Shown here: positions 9,333 through 17,700 of the stretch, piece after piece | Layout of the letters: the number at the start of each line of letters is the position of its first letter | Numbering within the stretch: the first letter of the stretch is position 1 | Source: Anaerolineaceae bacterium | GTDB taxonomy: Bacteria; Chloroflexota; Anaerolineae; Promineifilales; Promineifilaceae | Length of the DNA: 64,000 nucleotides | Reading direction: 5' to 3' | Assembly (NCBI GenBank): GCA_002699125.1 | Contig: PABI01000050.1 | Coordinates: 17,435-81,434, forward strand | Notes under the pieces: model-generated | Database searches by the model: none | The model's input: only the letters and a program-made list of their open reading frames with translations | Told to the model about the DNA's origin: nothing | Translations under genes and position numbers: made by a program

Positions 9333-9518
9333 ATGTTATATTTTTATGAAAACGAAAAAATGGCCCAAGCTCGCATAGATGCTTATATTGAAGAATCTAA
9401 AGCGCTTCGTCGGGCTGAGAAAGCAAGCCCCAAACGAACCTTCCGCCTGCCTAATTTGAGCAACTTGTTGGCGAATTGGAAAGTTGAGAACAAAACGGCC
9501 GTTGCTAATCAGGCCTGA
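9333..9518 (+). CDS. Small hypothetical protein (61 aa)
   Basis: The ATG lies well spaced after TTAAGGAGTGTGAATC, and a strong intrinsic terminator follows the stop, so this short frame is probably expressed as its own unit. The product is charged and helical, with a basic middle (AEKASPKRTFRLPN) and no signal or membrane segment. I do not recognise a family. It is divergent from the SARP gene, which may control it. Confidence 0.55.
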   Translation: MLYFYENEKMAQARIDAYIEESKALRRAEKASPKRTFRLPNLSNLLANWKVENKTAVANQA

Positions 9519-9538
9519 TAGATATTAACCTAAATTGT

Positions 9539-9572
9539 GGGGCTCTTGGTTGACGCCATGAGCCCCTTTTTT
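9539..9572 (+). terminator. Intrinsic terminator after the 61-aa gene
   Basis: GGGGCTC pairs with GAGCCCC; inside it, TGG pairs with CCA across one T-T mismatch. A run of six Ts follows. It starts 20 bases after the stop codon. Confidence 0.85.
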
Positions 9573-9669
9573 GTTTGGGCAACTTTTCTGTAAGCGGCCA
9601 AAGGGCTGGCAGGGAAGGCTGCTCGCTCGTGTCATTTGCTTGATTGCCAACCTGTGCCATAATTCGGCA

Positions 9670-10668
9670 ATGCTCACAACAACCCCCTACATTTCTGTCC
9701 AAAACCTGCGAAAAATTTACACTATTCACGAACGCGAAGCCGGGCTGGGCGCATCGCTGCGCAGCCTGGTTAAACGCAAAACCAAACAAGTTCATGCAGT
9801 CGACGGCATCACTTTTTCGGTGGCTCCAGGTGAAATTGTGGGCTTCTTGGGTCCGAACGGTGCGGGAAAAACAACGACGTTGAAAATGTTGACCGGGCTG
9901 CTGCATCCCAGCGACGGTCAAGCCGATGTGTTGGGTTTTACACCGTGGCAACGGAAGAGTGAATTTTTGCGGCAGATTACGCTTGTGCTTGGCCAGAGAA
10001 ATCAACTCATTTGGGATATTCCTGCGGCTGATTCCTTTGAGTTGAACCGGGTTATTTTTAGCATCCCTGAAGATGAATACCACCAAACGTTAGCTGAGCT
10101 AACAGAACTGCTGGATTTGGGTCCGCTGATTCACAAACCGGTGCGCAATTTATCATTGGGCGAACGCATGAAGTGTGAAATTGCCGGGGCGCTGCTGCAC
10201 CGGCCAAAGGTATTGTTTCTGGACGAGCCGACCATTGGTCTAGACGTGACGGCCCAGCGACGCATCCGGCAGTTTGTCGCCGAATACAACCAGCGGTATG
10301 GGGCATCTGTTTTGCTGACCAGCCATTACATGGCCGATGTGGAGGCGTTGTGCCAACGCGTCATTGTGATCCATCATGGTCAAATTCTCTTTGACGGCGA
10401 CCTCACCGCCCTGGTGCAAAAATTCTCCCCTCACAAAACGATCACGGTCGATTTAGCGCCAGGCGCTACCAATGGTCGAGGTGCGGAGGCACTACGGCCG
10501 TTTGGCGAGGTCGTGGCTTACACAGAAGGCCAGGCTGTTCTGCGCGTGCCCAAGGCGGAAACGGCCGTCGTTACCACGAGGCTCCTCACCAACCTCACCA
10601 TCAACGATCTTACCATCCAGGACCCACCCATTGAAGAAGTGATCGAGCAAGTTTTTAATGAGGCCTAA
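9670..10668 (+). CDS. ABC transporter ATP-binding protein (ABC-2/NatA-like) without adjacent permease
   Basis: A 332-residue ATPase with Walker A GPNGAGKTTT, Q-loop region TLVLGQRNQL, signature LSLGERMKCEIAGALL and Walker B VLFLDEPTIGLD, then the switch histidine in LLTSHYM. The insert LVKRKTKQVHAVDGI before the Walker strand is typical of the ABC-2 subgroup that exports lipids or drugs and is usually followed by two permease genes. None follows here; the next gene converges. The frame stays open to 9571, but homology starts just after the ATG at 9670, so that start is used. No clear ribosome site is visible. Confidence 0.85.
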   Translation: MLTTTPYISVQNLRKIYTIHEREAGLGASLRSLVKRKTKQVHAVDGITFSVAPGEIVGFLGPNGAGKTTTLKMLTGLLHPSDGQADVLGFTPWQRKSEFLRQITLVLGQRNQLIWDIPAADSFELNRVIFSIPEDEYHQTLAELTELLDLGPLIHKPVRNLSLGERMKCEIAGALLHRPKVLFLDEPTIGLDVTAQRRIRQFVAEYNQRYGASVLLTSHYMADVEALCQRVIVIHHGQILFDGDLTALVQKFSPHKTITVDLAPGATNGRGAEALRPFGEVVAYTEGQAVLRVPKAETAVVTTRLLTNLTINDLTIQDPPIEEVIEQVFNEA

Positions 10669-10678
10669 GCCGGCCCTT

Positions 10679-11137
10679 TTATTCTTCATCAAGCTCATTC
10701 TCCATGGTGGCAATTAAGCCGTAAATCAATTTGCCCCGCTCCTCGCTGGTCAGCCGTGCTTCGGGATGCAGCAAAACGTAATAAGGGGGGGGCATCTGGT
10801 CTCGACCCACGATTGCCGCCATGCGCTCGATCTGTTCATCGGTGCAGCAGCTTGTTTCCCAATCGGAAAAGTTCAAAACCTCCCGCCCGGCTTCAACATC
10901 GTGCTCTAATAGACTAGAGACCGGTACGATGTCAGTGTACCAGGGCCAGTGTGTCTCGTTGCTGTGGCAGTCAAAACAGGCTCGCTGTACCATTTCGGCC
11001 GTTTGTGCATTATCCCAATTGGGCACGCTTACAATGGGTGGATTGGTGTGGTTGCGTGGCCAAAGCTGGAGCAGGCCAAAAGCAAGCAGCGAAAAAAGCA
11101 CAAATCCGCGTAAAAAGCGCCAGTCTCGTCGTTTCAT
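10679..11137 (-). CDS. Haem-binding-domain protein, membrane-anchored
   Basis: A 152-residue protein with an N-terminal anchor (about residues 9-27), then the haem site CFDCHSNETHWPWY, in which CxxCH is followed by the HWPWY stretch characteristic of the haem_bd (PF14376-type) family. A later segment, MPPPYYVLLHPEARLT, is also typical. It is exported and probably binds one c-type haem. Last gene of the oxidase operon, 12 bases after the cytochrome c gene; it may serve electron transfer to the oxidase or haem handling (inference). Confidence 0.78.
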   Translation of the reverse strand: MKRRDWRFLRGFVLFSLLAFGLLQLWPRNHTNPPIVSVPNWDNAQTAEMVQRACFDCHSNETHWPWYTDIVPVSSLLEHDVEAGREVLNFSDWETSCCTDEQIERMAAIVGRDQMPPPYYVLLHPEARLTSEERGKLIYGLIATMENELDEE

Positions 11138-11149
11138 AAAACTCTTCCG

Positions 11150-11557
11150 CTAGCGTAGGTTAAACAGATAGGCACTAATGTTCCGGGCCGCATCTTCCGT
11201 TACATCAAGATCGGGCATAACAGTGCCCGGTTCAATGTCCTGCGGAAAGCGTATCCATTCCACCAGGTTATCTGGCGTGTTGCTCAGGTTGCCGGCAATG
11301 TAGCTGCGCGACGCCCACTCGTCGAGCGGTGGCCCTACATATGCGTCTGGGCCAGGGATGCCGGGAATGGTGTGGCAGGTGTGGCAGCCGTAATCTTGCA
11401 CCGCTTGCCAGCCGGCCTGCGGGTTGCCCCCAGCCACAAAATCGGAGGTGGAACGTAACGGCCGTCCATTACAGGCGGTGAGCAGCAAAAGTACCGAGAC
11501 GCAAAGCACAAGCACAAAAGTCAGGCCGAGCTTGATCATTTTTGGGTTAAACCTCAT
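11150..11557 (-). CDS. Cytochrome c lipoprotein, oxidase-associated
   Basis: The signal sequence ends in a lipobox LLLTACNG, so the protein should be a lipid-anchored extracytoplasmic cytochrome. A single haem site CHTCH and a probable axial methionine in GTVMPDLD fit a class I cytochrome c of about 110 mature residues. The ATG at 11557 follows the stop of the upstream gene by two bases; an in-frame ATG at 11566 would overlap that gene, and longer extensions lie wholly within it. It probably delivers electrons to the CuA subunit encoded upstream. Confidence 0.8.
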   Translation of the reverse strand: MRFNPKMIKLGLTFVLVLCVSVLLLLTACNGRPLRSTSDFVAGGNPQAGWQAVQDYGCHTCHTIPGIPGPDAYVGPPLDEWASRSYIAGNLSNTPDNLVEWIRFPQDIEPGTVMPDLDVTEDAARNISAYLFNLR

Positions 11558-11559
11558 TG

Positions 11560-11934
11560 TCAACATGGTTGCAGCACCAATGCCGTTGCGCCGACGGCCA
11601 GCGTCAACAGCACAAAAAGCCCGCTGATCCAAATGCCTATCTGCCCCGAAAAAAGCTGCATCTGGGCAGGATTCTCCTCGCTCTCGGGGTCCGCCTCCAT
11701 CTGCGCGGCGTGTTCTTGTGCCGTCTGCCCACGACGGCCAGCATAGACAATCACAGCCAGGGTGGGTAGCATCAAAATAAGCGTCAGCGCCCGAACAGCC
11801 CCAAGCAGCAGGCCGACGCCACAGGCAAGCTCTACCAGCAGGTAAACCGCAATGAAGTAGGCAGACCAGGCAATGGGGCTGGCTAAAAAAGTGATGCTTT
11901 CTCTAGGGACTGTATTTTGTCGAGTTGGTTTCAT
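11560..11934 (-). CDS. Small three-TM protein of the oxidase operon
   Basis: This 124-residue protein has hydrophobic segments at about residues 20-42, 46-64 and 98-120, and an acidic loop (QMEADPESEENPAQ) between the second and third. It lies 11 bases after the ctaD-E fusion and ends two bases before the cytochrome c start, so it is translationally linked to the oxidase. It may be a subunit IV-like or assembly component; the sequence alone does not prove this. The frame is open further upstream inside ctaD-E, but that extension is not used. Confidence 0.6.
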   Translation of the reverse strand: MKPTRQNTVPRESITFLASPIAWSAYFIAVYLLVELACGVGLLLGAVRALTLILMLPTLAVIVYAGRRGQTAQEHAAQMEADPESEENPAQMQLFSGQIGIWISGLFVLLTLAVGATALVLQPC

Positions 11935-11945
11935 AAGTGTAATCG

Positions 11946-14543
11946 TTAAATAAGGTAGGGCGACACATAGGCCACGCCGATAATTGCCAGCCAGACGCCG
12001 GCCAGTGCCGTCCAATACAAAGCATTGTTTTCGATAACCACGTAACGGTCCGAATGATAAATGCCGCGCCAGCTCCAAAACTGGGCAAACAGATTGATGC
12101 CCACGCCACAAATGAGCAGGAGCAGCATAAAGCCGGTCAGGGCAAAAAAGACCGAGCCGTAGGCGTTGGTTTGCCAATCAAAGTTTAGCAGGCTGAGATC
12201 GTAAAGGAGCAAAGCCAGTACGGCCGCTTCCAACAAAAAGCCCAAAAACAGCCCCAGCTTCAACTTACCCTGATCGTTGTTGTCCCGAATTTTCCTGACG
12301 GCCCAGCGCAAAATGGGGATGTTGGCCAGCATGAGCAGTGTGCCTAATCCAACCCAGCGCAAATTGGGCAGGGCGATGCCATCTTGCGGCCAGACGCTGC
12401 TTTCGATTCGAATGTAGAAGTAGGTAAAGAGGAAACTGGCCAGGGCAATAGAAATGAGCAAGATAAACAGCCACATGGCGCTGCGGGAAACAACACGGCT
12501 GCCGTAGGTGCGCACCGGAATGCCATATTCTTCTTCAAAGGCGCGTTCTTCTTCATCGTTGGTGGGCGTTTCCGAAGGCCAATTCCAGCCGACAATGGCC
12601 ACTACCAACACCACGATACCCAGGAGGGACAACGGCCGTAAACTAAAAATCTCCGAACCAAAAATGGTCACCAACCCAACGGCGGCAACAAAAGGCCAGA
12701 TCGAGGGTCCTGAGACGCGAAAGATTTCTACCGGGCGGGCATTCACAGTGGAAGTGATCATGGCGGCGCGCCACTTTGTGGGCCAATTGGCCAGCCCATC
12801 CAGCAGCCTGCGGGTTTTGGCCTGCCCTTCGTTCAGTTCATGCTGGTCCCACAACGGATGCCGACTGCGCACGATGGGCAGCTTGGAAAATGCAAAGTTT
12901 AAGGGTGGTGAGTCCGTGGACCATTCCAGCGAATCCGCCCCCCACGGATTAGGTCCCGCATCCTCGCCATGACGATGGCTCCAGAAAAAGTTGTAGACAA
13001 AGACCGCAACCCCCGTGGCCAAAATGATGGCACCTACCGTAGAGATCAGGTTGTAAATATCCCAGCCAAAGTTGGTTGGATAGGTGTAAACGCGCCGGGG
13101 CATGCCCAGCAGTCCGGCAATGTGCTGTGGGAAAAAGGCGATGTGGAAGCCGCAAAACATCAGCCAAAAATTCCATTTGCCTAACCGTTCATCCAGCAGC
13201 TTCCCGGTAAATTTTGGCATCCAGTAGTAAAGGGTGGCAAAAATAGGGAAGACCACGCCACCAATGAGCACGTAGTGCAAATGGGCCACAACAAAGTAGG
13301 AATCGTGTGCCTGCCAGTCAAACGGTACAGACCCCACCATGACCCCGGTGATGCCCCCCAGGATAAAGGTGACCAGAAAGCCAATTACAAACAAAAAAGG
13401 TGTTTTCCATACGGGACGGCCGCTTAAAATCGTAGCCAAATAGGCAAAAATCTGAATACCGGTGGGAATGGCGATAAAAATACTGGCCGCCGAGAAAATG
13501 CCCAGGCCAATTTGCGGAATGCCCACGGTGAACATATGGTGCACCCACAGGGCAAAGCTGACAAAGCCGGTGGAAACCATGGCCATGACAATGTAAGGGT
13601 AGCCGACCATGCGCTTGCGTGAAAAGACGGGCACAATCATGGCCAACATGCCGGTGGCCGGCAGAAACTGAATATACACTTCGGGGTGGCCAAAGATCCA
13701 AAAGACGTGCTGCCAAAGCACGGGACTGCCGCCCATCGCCGGGTTAAAAAACTGGGTGCCAATTTTGCGGTCTAGCTCCAGCAGCAGGCTGCCGACGATG
13801 AGTGGGGTAAAGGCGAAGAGGATGGATACGGCCGTCACCAACATAGCCCAGGCGTAAAGCGGCATCCGGCCCAAAGACATGCCCGGTGCGCGCATCCGCA
13901 AAATGGCGATGATAATTTCCACACCGGCGGCGATGGCCGCCACCTCTGCCACCCCCAGAGCCAGCAGCCAATAATCAAGCGCAATACCCGGGGAAAATTT
14001 CAAACCGCTGAGCGGTGCATAAGCAAACCAGCCCGCATCCGGCACGGCATTGAGCAAGTAGCTGGAGAAAAAGAGCAGACCACCCAGAACAAAAGTGAAA
14101 TAGCTAAAAACGCCTAATCGGGGGAAGGGCATTTCCCGCGTGCCCAGCAGCAGCGGCAGCATGACGATGGCAATGCCTTCAATCATGGGCACGGCAAACA
14201 GATACATCATGGTAGAGCCGTGCATTGTGAACAGCTCGTTGTAGCGGTCGGGGCCTATGAGGGTGTTTTCCGGCACAATGAGCTGGAGGCGCATCAGCAG
14301 CGCCAACGCCCCGGCCATGAGAAAAAAGATAAAGGCGGTGCCCATAATCCGGCCGCCGACGGCATCGTTCTGAATGGCCTTAATGGCCCCAACAAGCCCG
14401 GAAGGCGGATCGGCCCAGATTTTTTCCAGCGCCGTTTTGGTTTCATCATCAGGATGATTGGCATGGGGCGTTTCGATTGTTTCAGGAACGATTCCTGCCG
14501 TTTCGTATTCTTGTTCGCTTGATGAAGATGAAGTCGTCGTCAT
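11946..14543 (-). CDS. ctaD: Cytochrome c oxidase subunit I fused to subunit III
   Basis: The 865-residue protein has a complete subunit I: low-spin haem histidine in MHGSTMMYLF, CuB ligands in GHPEVYI (with the Tyr that cross-links) and VHHMFTVG, and haem histidines in VVAHLHYV. The C-terminal part (about residues 640-865) has six or so helices resembling subunit III. Two features are unusual. The TGIK motif that supplies the K-channel lysine reads TGIQIF, and the D-channel entry region reads GTREMPFPRLG where APDMAFPRMNN-like sequence is usual. It reduces oxygen and pumps or consumes protons in the membrane. It starts 22 bases after ctaC ends. Confidence 0.93.
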   Translation of the reverse strand: MTTTSSSSSEQEYETAGIVPETIETPHANHPDDETKTALEKIWADPPSGLVGAIKAIQNDAVGGRIMGTAFIFFLMAGALALLMRLQLIVPENTLIGPDRYNELFTMHGSTMMYLFAVPMIEGIAIVMLPLLLGTREMPFPRLGVFSYFTFVLGGLLFFSSYLLNAVPDAGWFAYAPLSGLKFSPGIALDYWLLALGVAEVAAIAAGVEIIIAILRMRAPGMSLGRMPLYAWAMLVTAVSILFAFTPLIVGSLLLELDRKIGTQFFNPAMGGSPVLWQHVFWIFGHPEVYIQFLPATGMLAMIVPVFSRKRMVGYPYIVMAMVSTGFVSFALWVHHMFTVGIPQIGLGIFSAASIFIAIPTGIQIFAYLATILSGRPVWKTPFLFVIGFLVTFILGGITGVMVGSVPFDWQAHDSYFVVAHLHYVLIGGVVFPIFATLYYWMPKFTGKLLDERLGKWNFWLMFCGFHIAFFPQHIAGLLGMPRRVYTYPTNFGWDIYNLISTVGAIILATGVAVFVYNFFWSHRHGEDAGPNPWGADSLEWSTDSPPLNFAFSKLPIVRSRHPLWDQHELNEGQAKTRRLLDGLANWPTKWRAAMITSTVNARPVEIFRVSGPSIWPFVAAVGLVTIFGSEIFSLRPLSLLGIVVLVVAIVGWNWPSETPTNDEEERAFEEEYGIPVRTYGSRVVSRSAMWLFILLISIALASFLFTYFYIRIESSVWPQDGIALPNLRWVGLGTLLMLANIPILRWAVRKIRDNNDQGKLKLGLFLGFLLEAAVLALLLYDLSLLNFDWQTNAYGSVFFALTGFMLLLLICGVGINLFAQFWSWRGIYHSDRYVVIENNALYWTALAGVWLAIIGVAYVSPYLI

Positions 14544-14565
14544 ATTTTCTCTAAAACCTATATTC

Positions 14566-15564
14566 CTATTCGAGCGACTCTAAATAGGCCAGCAGCGCCT
14601 GCAATTCTGTGCCCGAAACATCTGATGAAGGCATCAGATTACCCGGTTTGACGCCGTGTGGATCCACCACCCAGCCTGCCAATGCCCCCTGGCTATTGCG
14701 CACGGCCCCAGCCCCCAGCGTCAGGCGGCTGGCGAAGTGTGTCAGGTCAGGACCAAAATCACCGGTGGCGTCGGTGCCGCTGATGGTGTGGCAACGGCCG
14801 CAGTCGGCCTCAATAAAAACGTCCAGGCCTTGCTGGGTGAGATCGGTGGTAGGGGCAGCGGCCGGCTGCTGCTGCTGCGCCAGCCATTGGTCAAACTGTT
14901 CTTGCGGTTTTGCGACTACTACAAAAAGCATCTTGGCATGCTGCGTGCCGCAAAATTCGGCACAAAGCCCCCAATATTCGCCTGGCTCGTCGGCTTGCAG
15001 CCAAAAATTGTTGATGCGGCCCGGGATCATGTCGCTTTTGCCGTGCAGCTCTGGCACCCAAAAACTATGGATGACATCATCTGAAGTGAGCTTAAGAGTA
15101 ACAGGTTGGCCGACCGGAATGTGAATCTCGTTGGCAGTGGTAATCTGCTGATCGGGGTAGCGAACTTCCCACCACCATTGGTGGCCAATAACTTCAATGG
15201 TAAGGGGGCCTTGATTTTCCTCTGGGCCGAGGGCGCTGAGCGTGGTGAGGGTGAAGCCGTAAATGACAATCAAAATGATGAGGGGGATAATTAGCCCGCC
15301 GACGACGACCAGGCGACGGCCGTTTAAAGCAAAGGGCAGTCGCGTGCTGGAACGGAAAAGCCCCAGCAGCATCAGGCCCATGACGACCAGATAAACGGCC
15401 GTGCCCACGCCAAACATAATCCACCACAGCCGGCTGATCTGGGCGGCAGCGACCCCTTTAGGCGCAAAAGTAGAAGGTGCGGCCTCGCAGCCCACCAACC
15501 AGATAAAAGCAGCCATTATTAAAATGTGTAGATAGGTGCGTGAAGTTTTTGGATTCACAAACAT
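14566..15564 (-). CDS. ctaC: Cytochrome c oxidase subunit II with fused cytochrome c domain
   Basis: The lipobox IWLVGC puts the lipidated Cys near residue 26. Two helices (about 40-62 and 80-102) precede the cupredoxin domain, whose CuA site reads CAEFCGTQHAKM with all ligands present. A haem domain follows with CGRCHTI and a likely Met ligand in NLMPSSD, making a caa3-type subunit. The ATG at 15564 sits only one or two bases after AGAGGG; the GTG two codons on (15558) is better spaced and may be the true start. First gene of the oxidase operon. Confidence 0.93.
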   Translation of the reverse strand: MFVNPKTSRTYLHILIMAAFIWLVGCEAAPSTFAPKGVAAAQISRLWWIMFGVGTAVYLVVMGLMLLGLFRSSTRLPFALNGRRLVVVGGLIIPLIILIVIYGFTLTTLSALGPEENQGPLTIEVIGHQWWWEVRYPDQQITTANEIHIPVGQPVTLKLTSDDVIHSFWVPELHGKSDMIPGRINNFWLQADEPGEYWGLCAEFCGTQHAKMLFVVVAKPQEQFDQWLAQQQQPAAAPTTDLTQQGLDVFIEADCGRCHTISGTDATGDFGPDLTHFASRLTLGAGAVRNSQGALAGWVVDPHGVKPGNLMPSSDVSGTELQALLAYLESLE

Positions 15565-15767
15565 TCCCTCTTGTTTGTCCAGGAGTTTAGCAAACCACAT
15601 GATCGGGCAAAAGCAACCAGGATATACATCGGGGCATAGATAGGGGTACAGATCGGATTGGAGGAGCAAACCAGCTGTACTGTAGAGTTAACTTCTTTTC
15701 TTCAGGGTCTGCTTATTCACTTTGCGGCTTGACTGTTCTCTCTTGAGAGGGCAGCGAGCCCGTAACC

Positions 15768-16040
15768 TTACACGCCCAGCACAAAGAGGACGGCCGTTAC
15801 GGCCGCACCTAATCCCACATCACGCCAGGCAACTGTGACATCGGGTACCGTTTTGAACAGCAGGGCAAATATGCTTGTGAGTAACAGGAAACCCAAAACC
15901 ACGTTTAATATCTGAATGACAGGTAAAGAACCTGGCAGCGCCTGACCAATCTGGTTACCCAAAAACGCCAGACGCACCAAACAGCAGCACGGCGACACTG
16001 GTTAACGCCGCCAGCGAGAGACTGGCTGGCTGATTGAAAT
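15768..16040 (-). pseudogene. Remnant of a YihY/BrkB-family membrane protein gene
   Basis: Reading from 16040 downwards, one frame gives SLAALTSVAVLLFGASGVFG and then a stop; LFGASGVFG is a hallmark of the middle of YihY/BrkB proteins. One base out of frame the sequence continues as GNQIGQALPG and, further on, LFKTVPDVTVAWRDVGLGAA, which belongs some 50 residues further along the family. So an internal segment has been deleted with a frame change, the N-terminal half is gone, and a stop follows VLFVLGV, removing the C-terminus. The fragment lies between ctaC and ppa. Confidence 0.7.
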
Positions 16041-16058
16041 ATTACTGCTGCACCTCAC

Positions 16059-16580
16059 CTAGCGATTTTTGTATAAAGCCTGCGCATGACGGATGCGATC
16101 ATGGGCTACCTCGCGACTCTCCCAGCCGACTATCTCCACGTTTTTCTTTTCTAAATCTTTGTAATGGGCAAAAAAATGGGCGATCTCCTCCAGTTGCTGC
16201 TGCGGTACATTTTCTAACCGCCCGTAATTCAAGTAAATTGGATCGTGTTCTGGTACGGTCAAAATTTTATCGTCGGAAGCCCCTTGATCCAGCATACGGA
16301 AAATGCCAATAGGCCGGCCAGTAATGACGCAGCCGGGAAAGGTTGGCTGCCGGAGCAAAATCAAGGCGTCCAATGGATCGCCGTCATCATACAAAGTTTG
16401 GGGTATCAGCCCGTAATCTGCCGCGTAATGCAGAGAGGAGTTCAAAACGCGATCCAGCCGGAAAAATCCGTGTTCGTGATCCAGTTCGTATTTGTTTCGG
16501 GTATTGTGAGGAATTTCAACAACAATGTTTATCAGTGTCGGAGCGTCTGGTCCGATGCTGACGTCATGCCATATGTTCAT
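16059..16580 (-). CDS. ppa: Inorganic pyrophosphatase
   Basis: At 173 residues it has the normal length of a family I soluble pyrophosphatase. The conserved VVEIPHNTRNKYELDHEHG, the strand with YPxxYG-type ending in AADYGLIPQTLYDDGDPLDALIL (metal aspartates), and the C-terminal HFFAHYKDLEK are all present. It hydrolyses pyrophosphate from biosynthesis in the cytoplasm. The ATG at 16580 follows TTGGAGAAAATAG. It lies 26 bases downstream of the potassium channel gene and is probably cotranscribed with it. Confidence 0.95.
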   Translation of the reverse strand: MNIWHDVSIGPDAPTLINIVVEIPHNTRNKYELDHEHGFFRLDRVLNSSLHYAADYGLIPQTLYDDGDPLDALILLRQPTFPGCVITGRPIGIFRMLDQGASDDKILTVPEHDPIYLNYGRLENVPQQQLEEIAHFFAHYKDLEKKNVEIVGWESREVAHDRIRHAQALYKNR

Positions 16581-16606
16581 CTATTTTCTCCAAATGTGTT
16601 GTGCCT

Positions 16607-17446
16607 CTAAGGAATTTGGCGCGGCGTGATCCAATCCAGAACCAACCCCGCCAGGATGCCCACGGTAATGACGCCCATTGTGCCCAGCGTGCCGGCAATG
16701 ATGCGTCCTGTGGTGGTTGTGGGCGTAATATCGCCATAGCCAATGGATGCGGCCGTAATCACTGCCCAATAGACCCCCTCTGAATAGCTGAGCAGCTGGT
16801 ATCCTTCATCCCCGATCTCCACATCGGCCAGCTGCTCTACCTGATTTTGCAGACGGCCGTTCTCCGCATTGATAAAAAGGAAGGGAAAAACAAGCAGGAC
16901 GAGGATTATTTGCAGGAATAAATAGCCGTATAACGAGCGACGGCTGCGGCGCACCCGGCGAATTTCATATGCGTTGGCCCGGTAGCGCAGGCGGCTTAAC
17001 TCTTCATTTTGGTCCACCAGATAGGTGGGCACAAGCCGCATCAGGCGAAACATCTTCTCCAAATTCTCTTCTTCCTCTTCAAAATGGTACAGTGCACGCC
17101 GCAGCAGGATGGTGGCGTGCTGCCTGAGCTGTTGGGCAAACTCGTCGTTCTTAAACCGGGTTTGGTAAAGCGAATCGCTAAACTCAACCATATGATCGGG
17201 GGAATCCCAGTTGAGCTCCGCAATTTCTTCAGCTTTTATTTCATGGGCCAAAAACGTTACGTTGTCGCGCTGTTCCAACAAATGGGGGTTGTCTTTCATC
17301 GTTTGCAAGATGGCCTGGCGCAGATTAACGGCCGTTTCTTCATCGTTCCCTTTTGCCTGTCGATAATTGTCAATCATTTCAGACACTTTTTGATTGTTAT
17401 TCTGGGAGACTGCACCATTTTGGCTGCTCGCTTGCTGCTTTAACAT
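16607..17446 (-). CDS. Two-TM potassium channel (Ion_trans_2)
   Basis: The 279-residue protein has a cytoplasmic N-terminal part of about 165 residues rich in charged helices. Then come a membrane helix (about 168-190), a pore region with the selectivity filter ASIGYGDITP, and a final helix ending shortly before the C-terminus. There is no C-terminal RCK/TrkA domain, so any gating domain must be the N-terminal region, which I do not recognise. It should conduct potassium across the plasma membrane. The ATG follows AAAGGGGTTCT. Confidence 0.85.
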   Translation of the reverse strand: MLKQQASSQNGAVSQNNNQKVSEMIDNYRQAKGNDEETAVNLRQAILQTMKDNPHLLEQRDNVTFLAHEIKAEEIAELNWDSPDHMVEFSDSLYQTRFKNDEFAQQLRQHATILLRRALYHFEEEEENLEKMFRLMRLVPTYLVDQNEELSRLRYRANAYEIRRVRRSRRSLYGYLFLQIILVLLVFPFLFINAENGRLQNQVEQLADVEIGDEGYQLLSYSEGVYWAVITAASIGYGDITPTTTTGRIIAGTLGTMGVITVGILAGLVLDWITPRQIP

Positions 17447-17700
17447 AGAACCCCTTTCTGTCTTTTTACGCTTTTTTGTCGAGCGTATCTGGGTGGAAGA
17501 TCAAAAGTCCTATACCAGCATACTGGCATCGCGAAGCTTTATGAAGAGCCGGGGGTATACAAAAAGTTATAAGAACAGACATATTTTAGGTGACTCAACC
17601 TGTGTCTGCCTTTGCCAAATCAGTAAATATGTCTGAGCTGTACCTGCCAACTATACAAAGGTACATGAAAAACTTTTTGTTCCTGGATAAATTAGAGGCA

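Noticed and set aside
17590..17700. N-terminal extension of the phosphodiesterase
   Set aside because: Family similarity begins exactly after the ATG at 17701, which has its own ribosome site.
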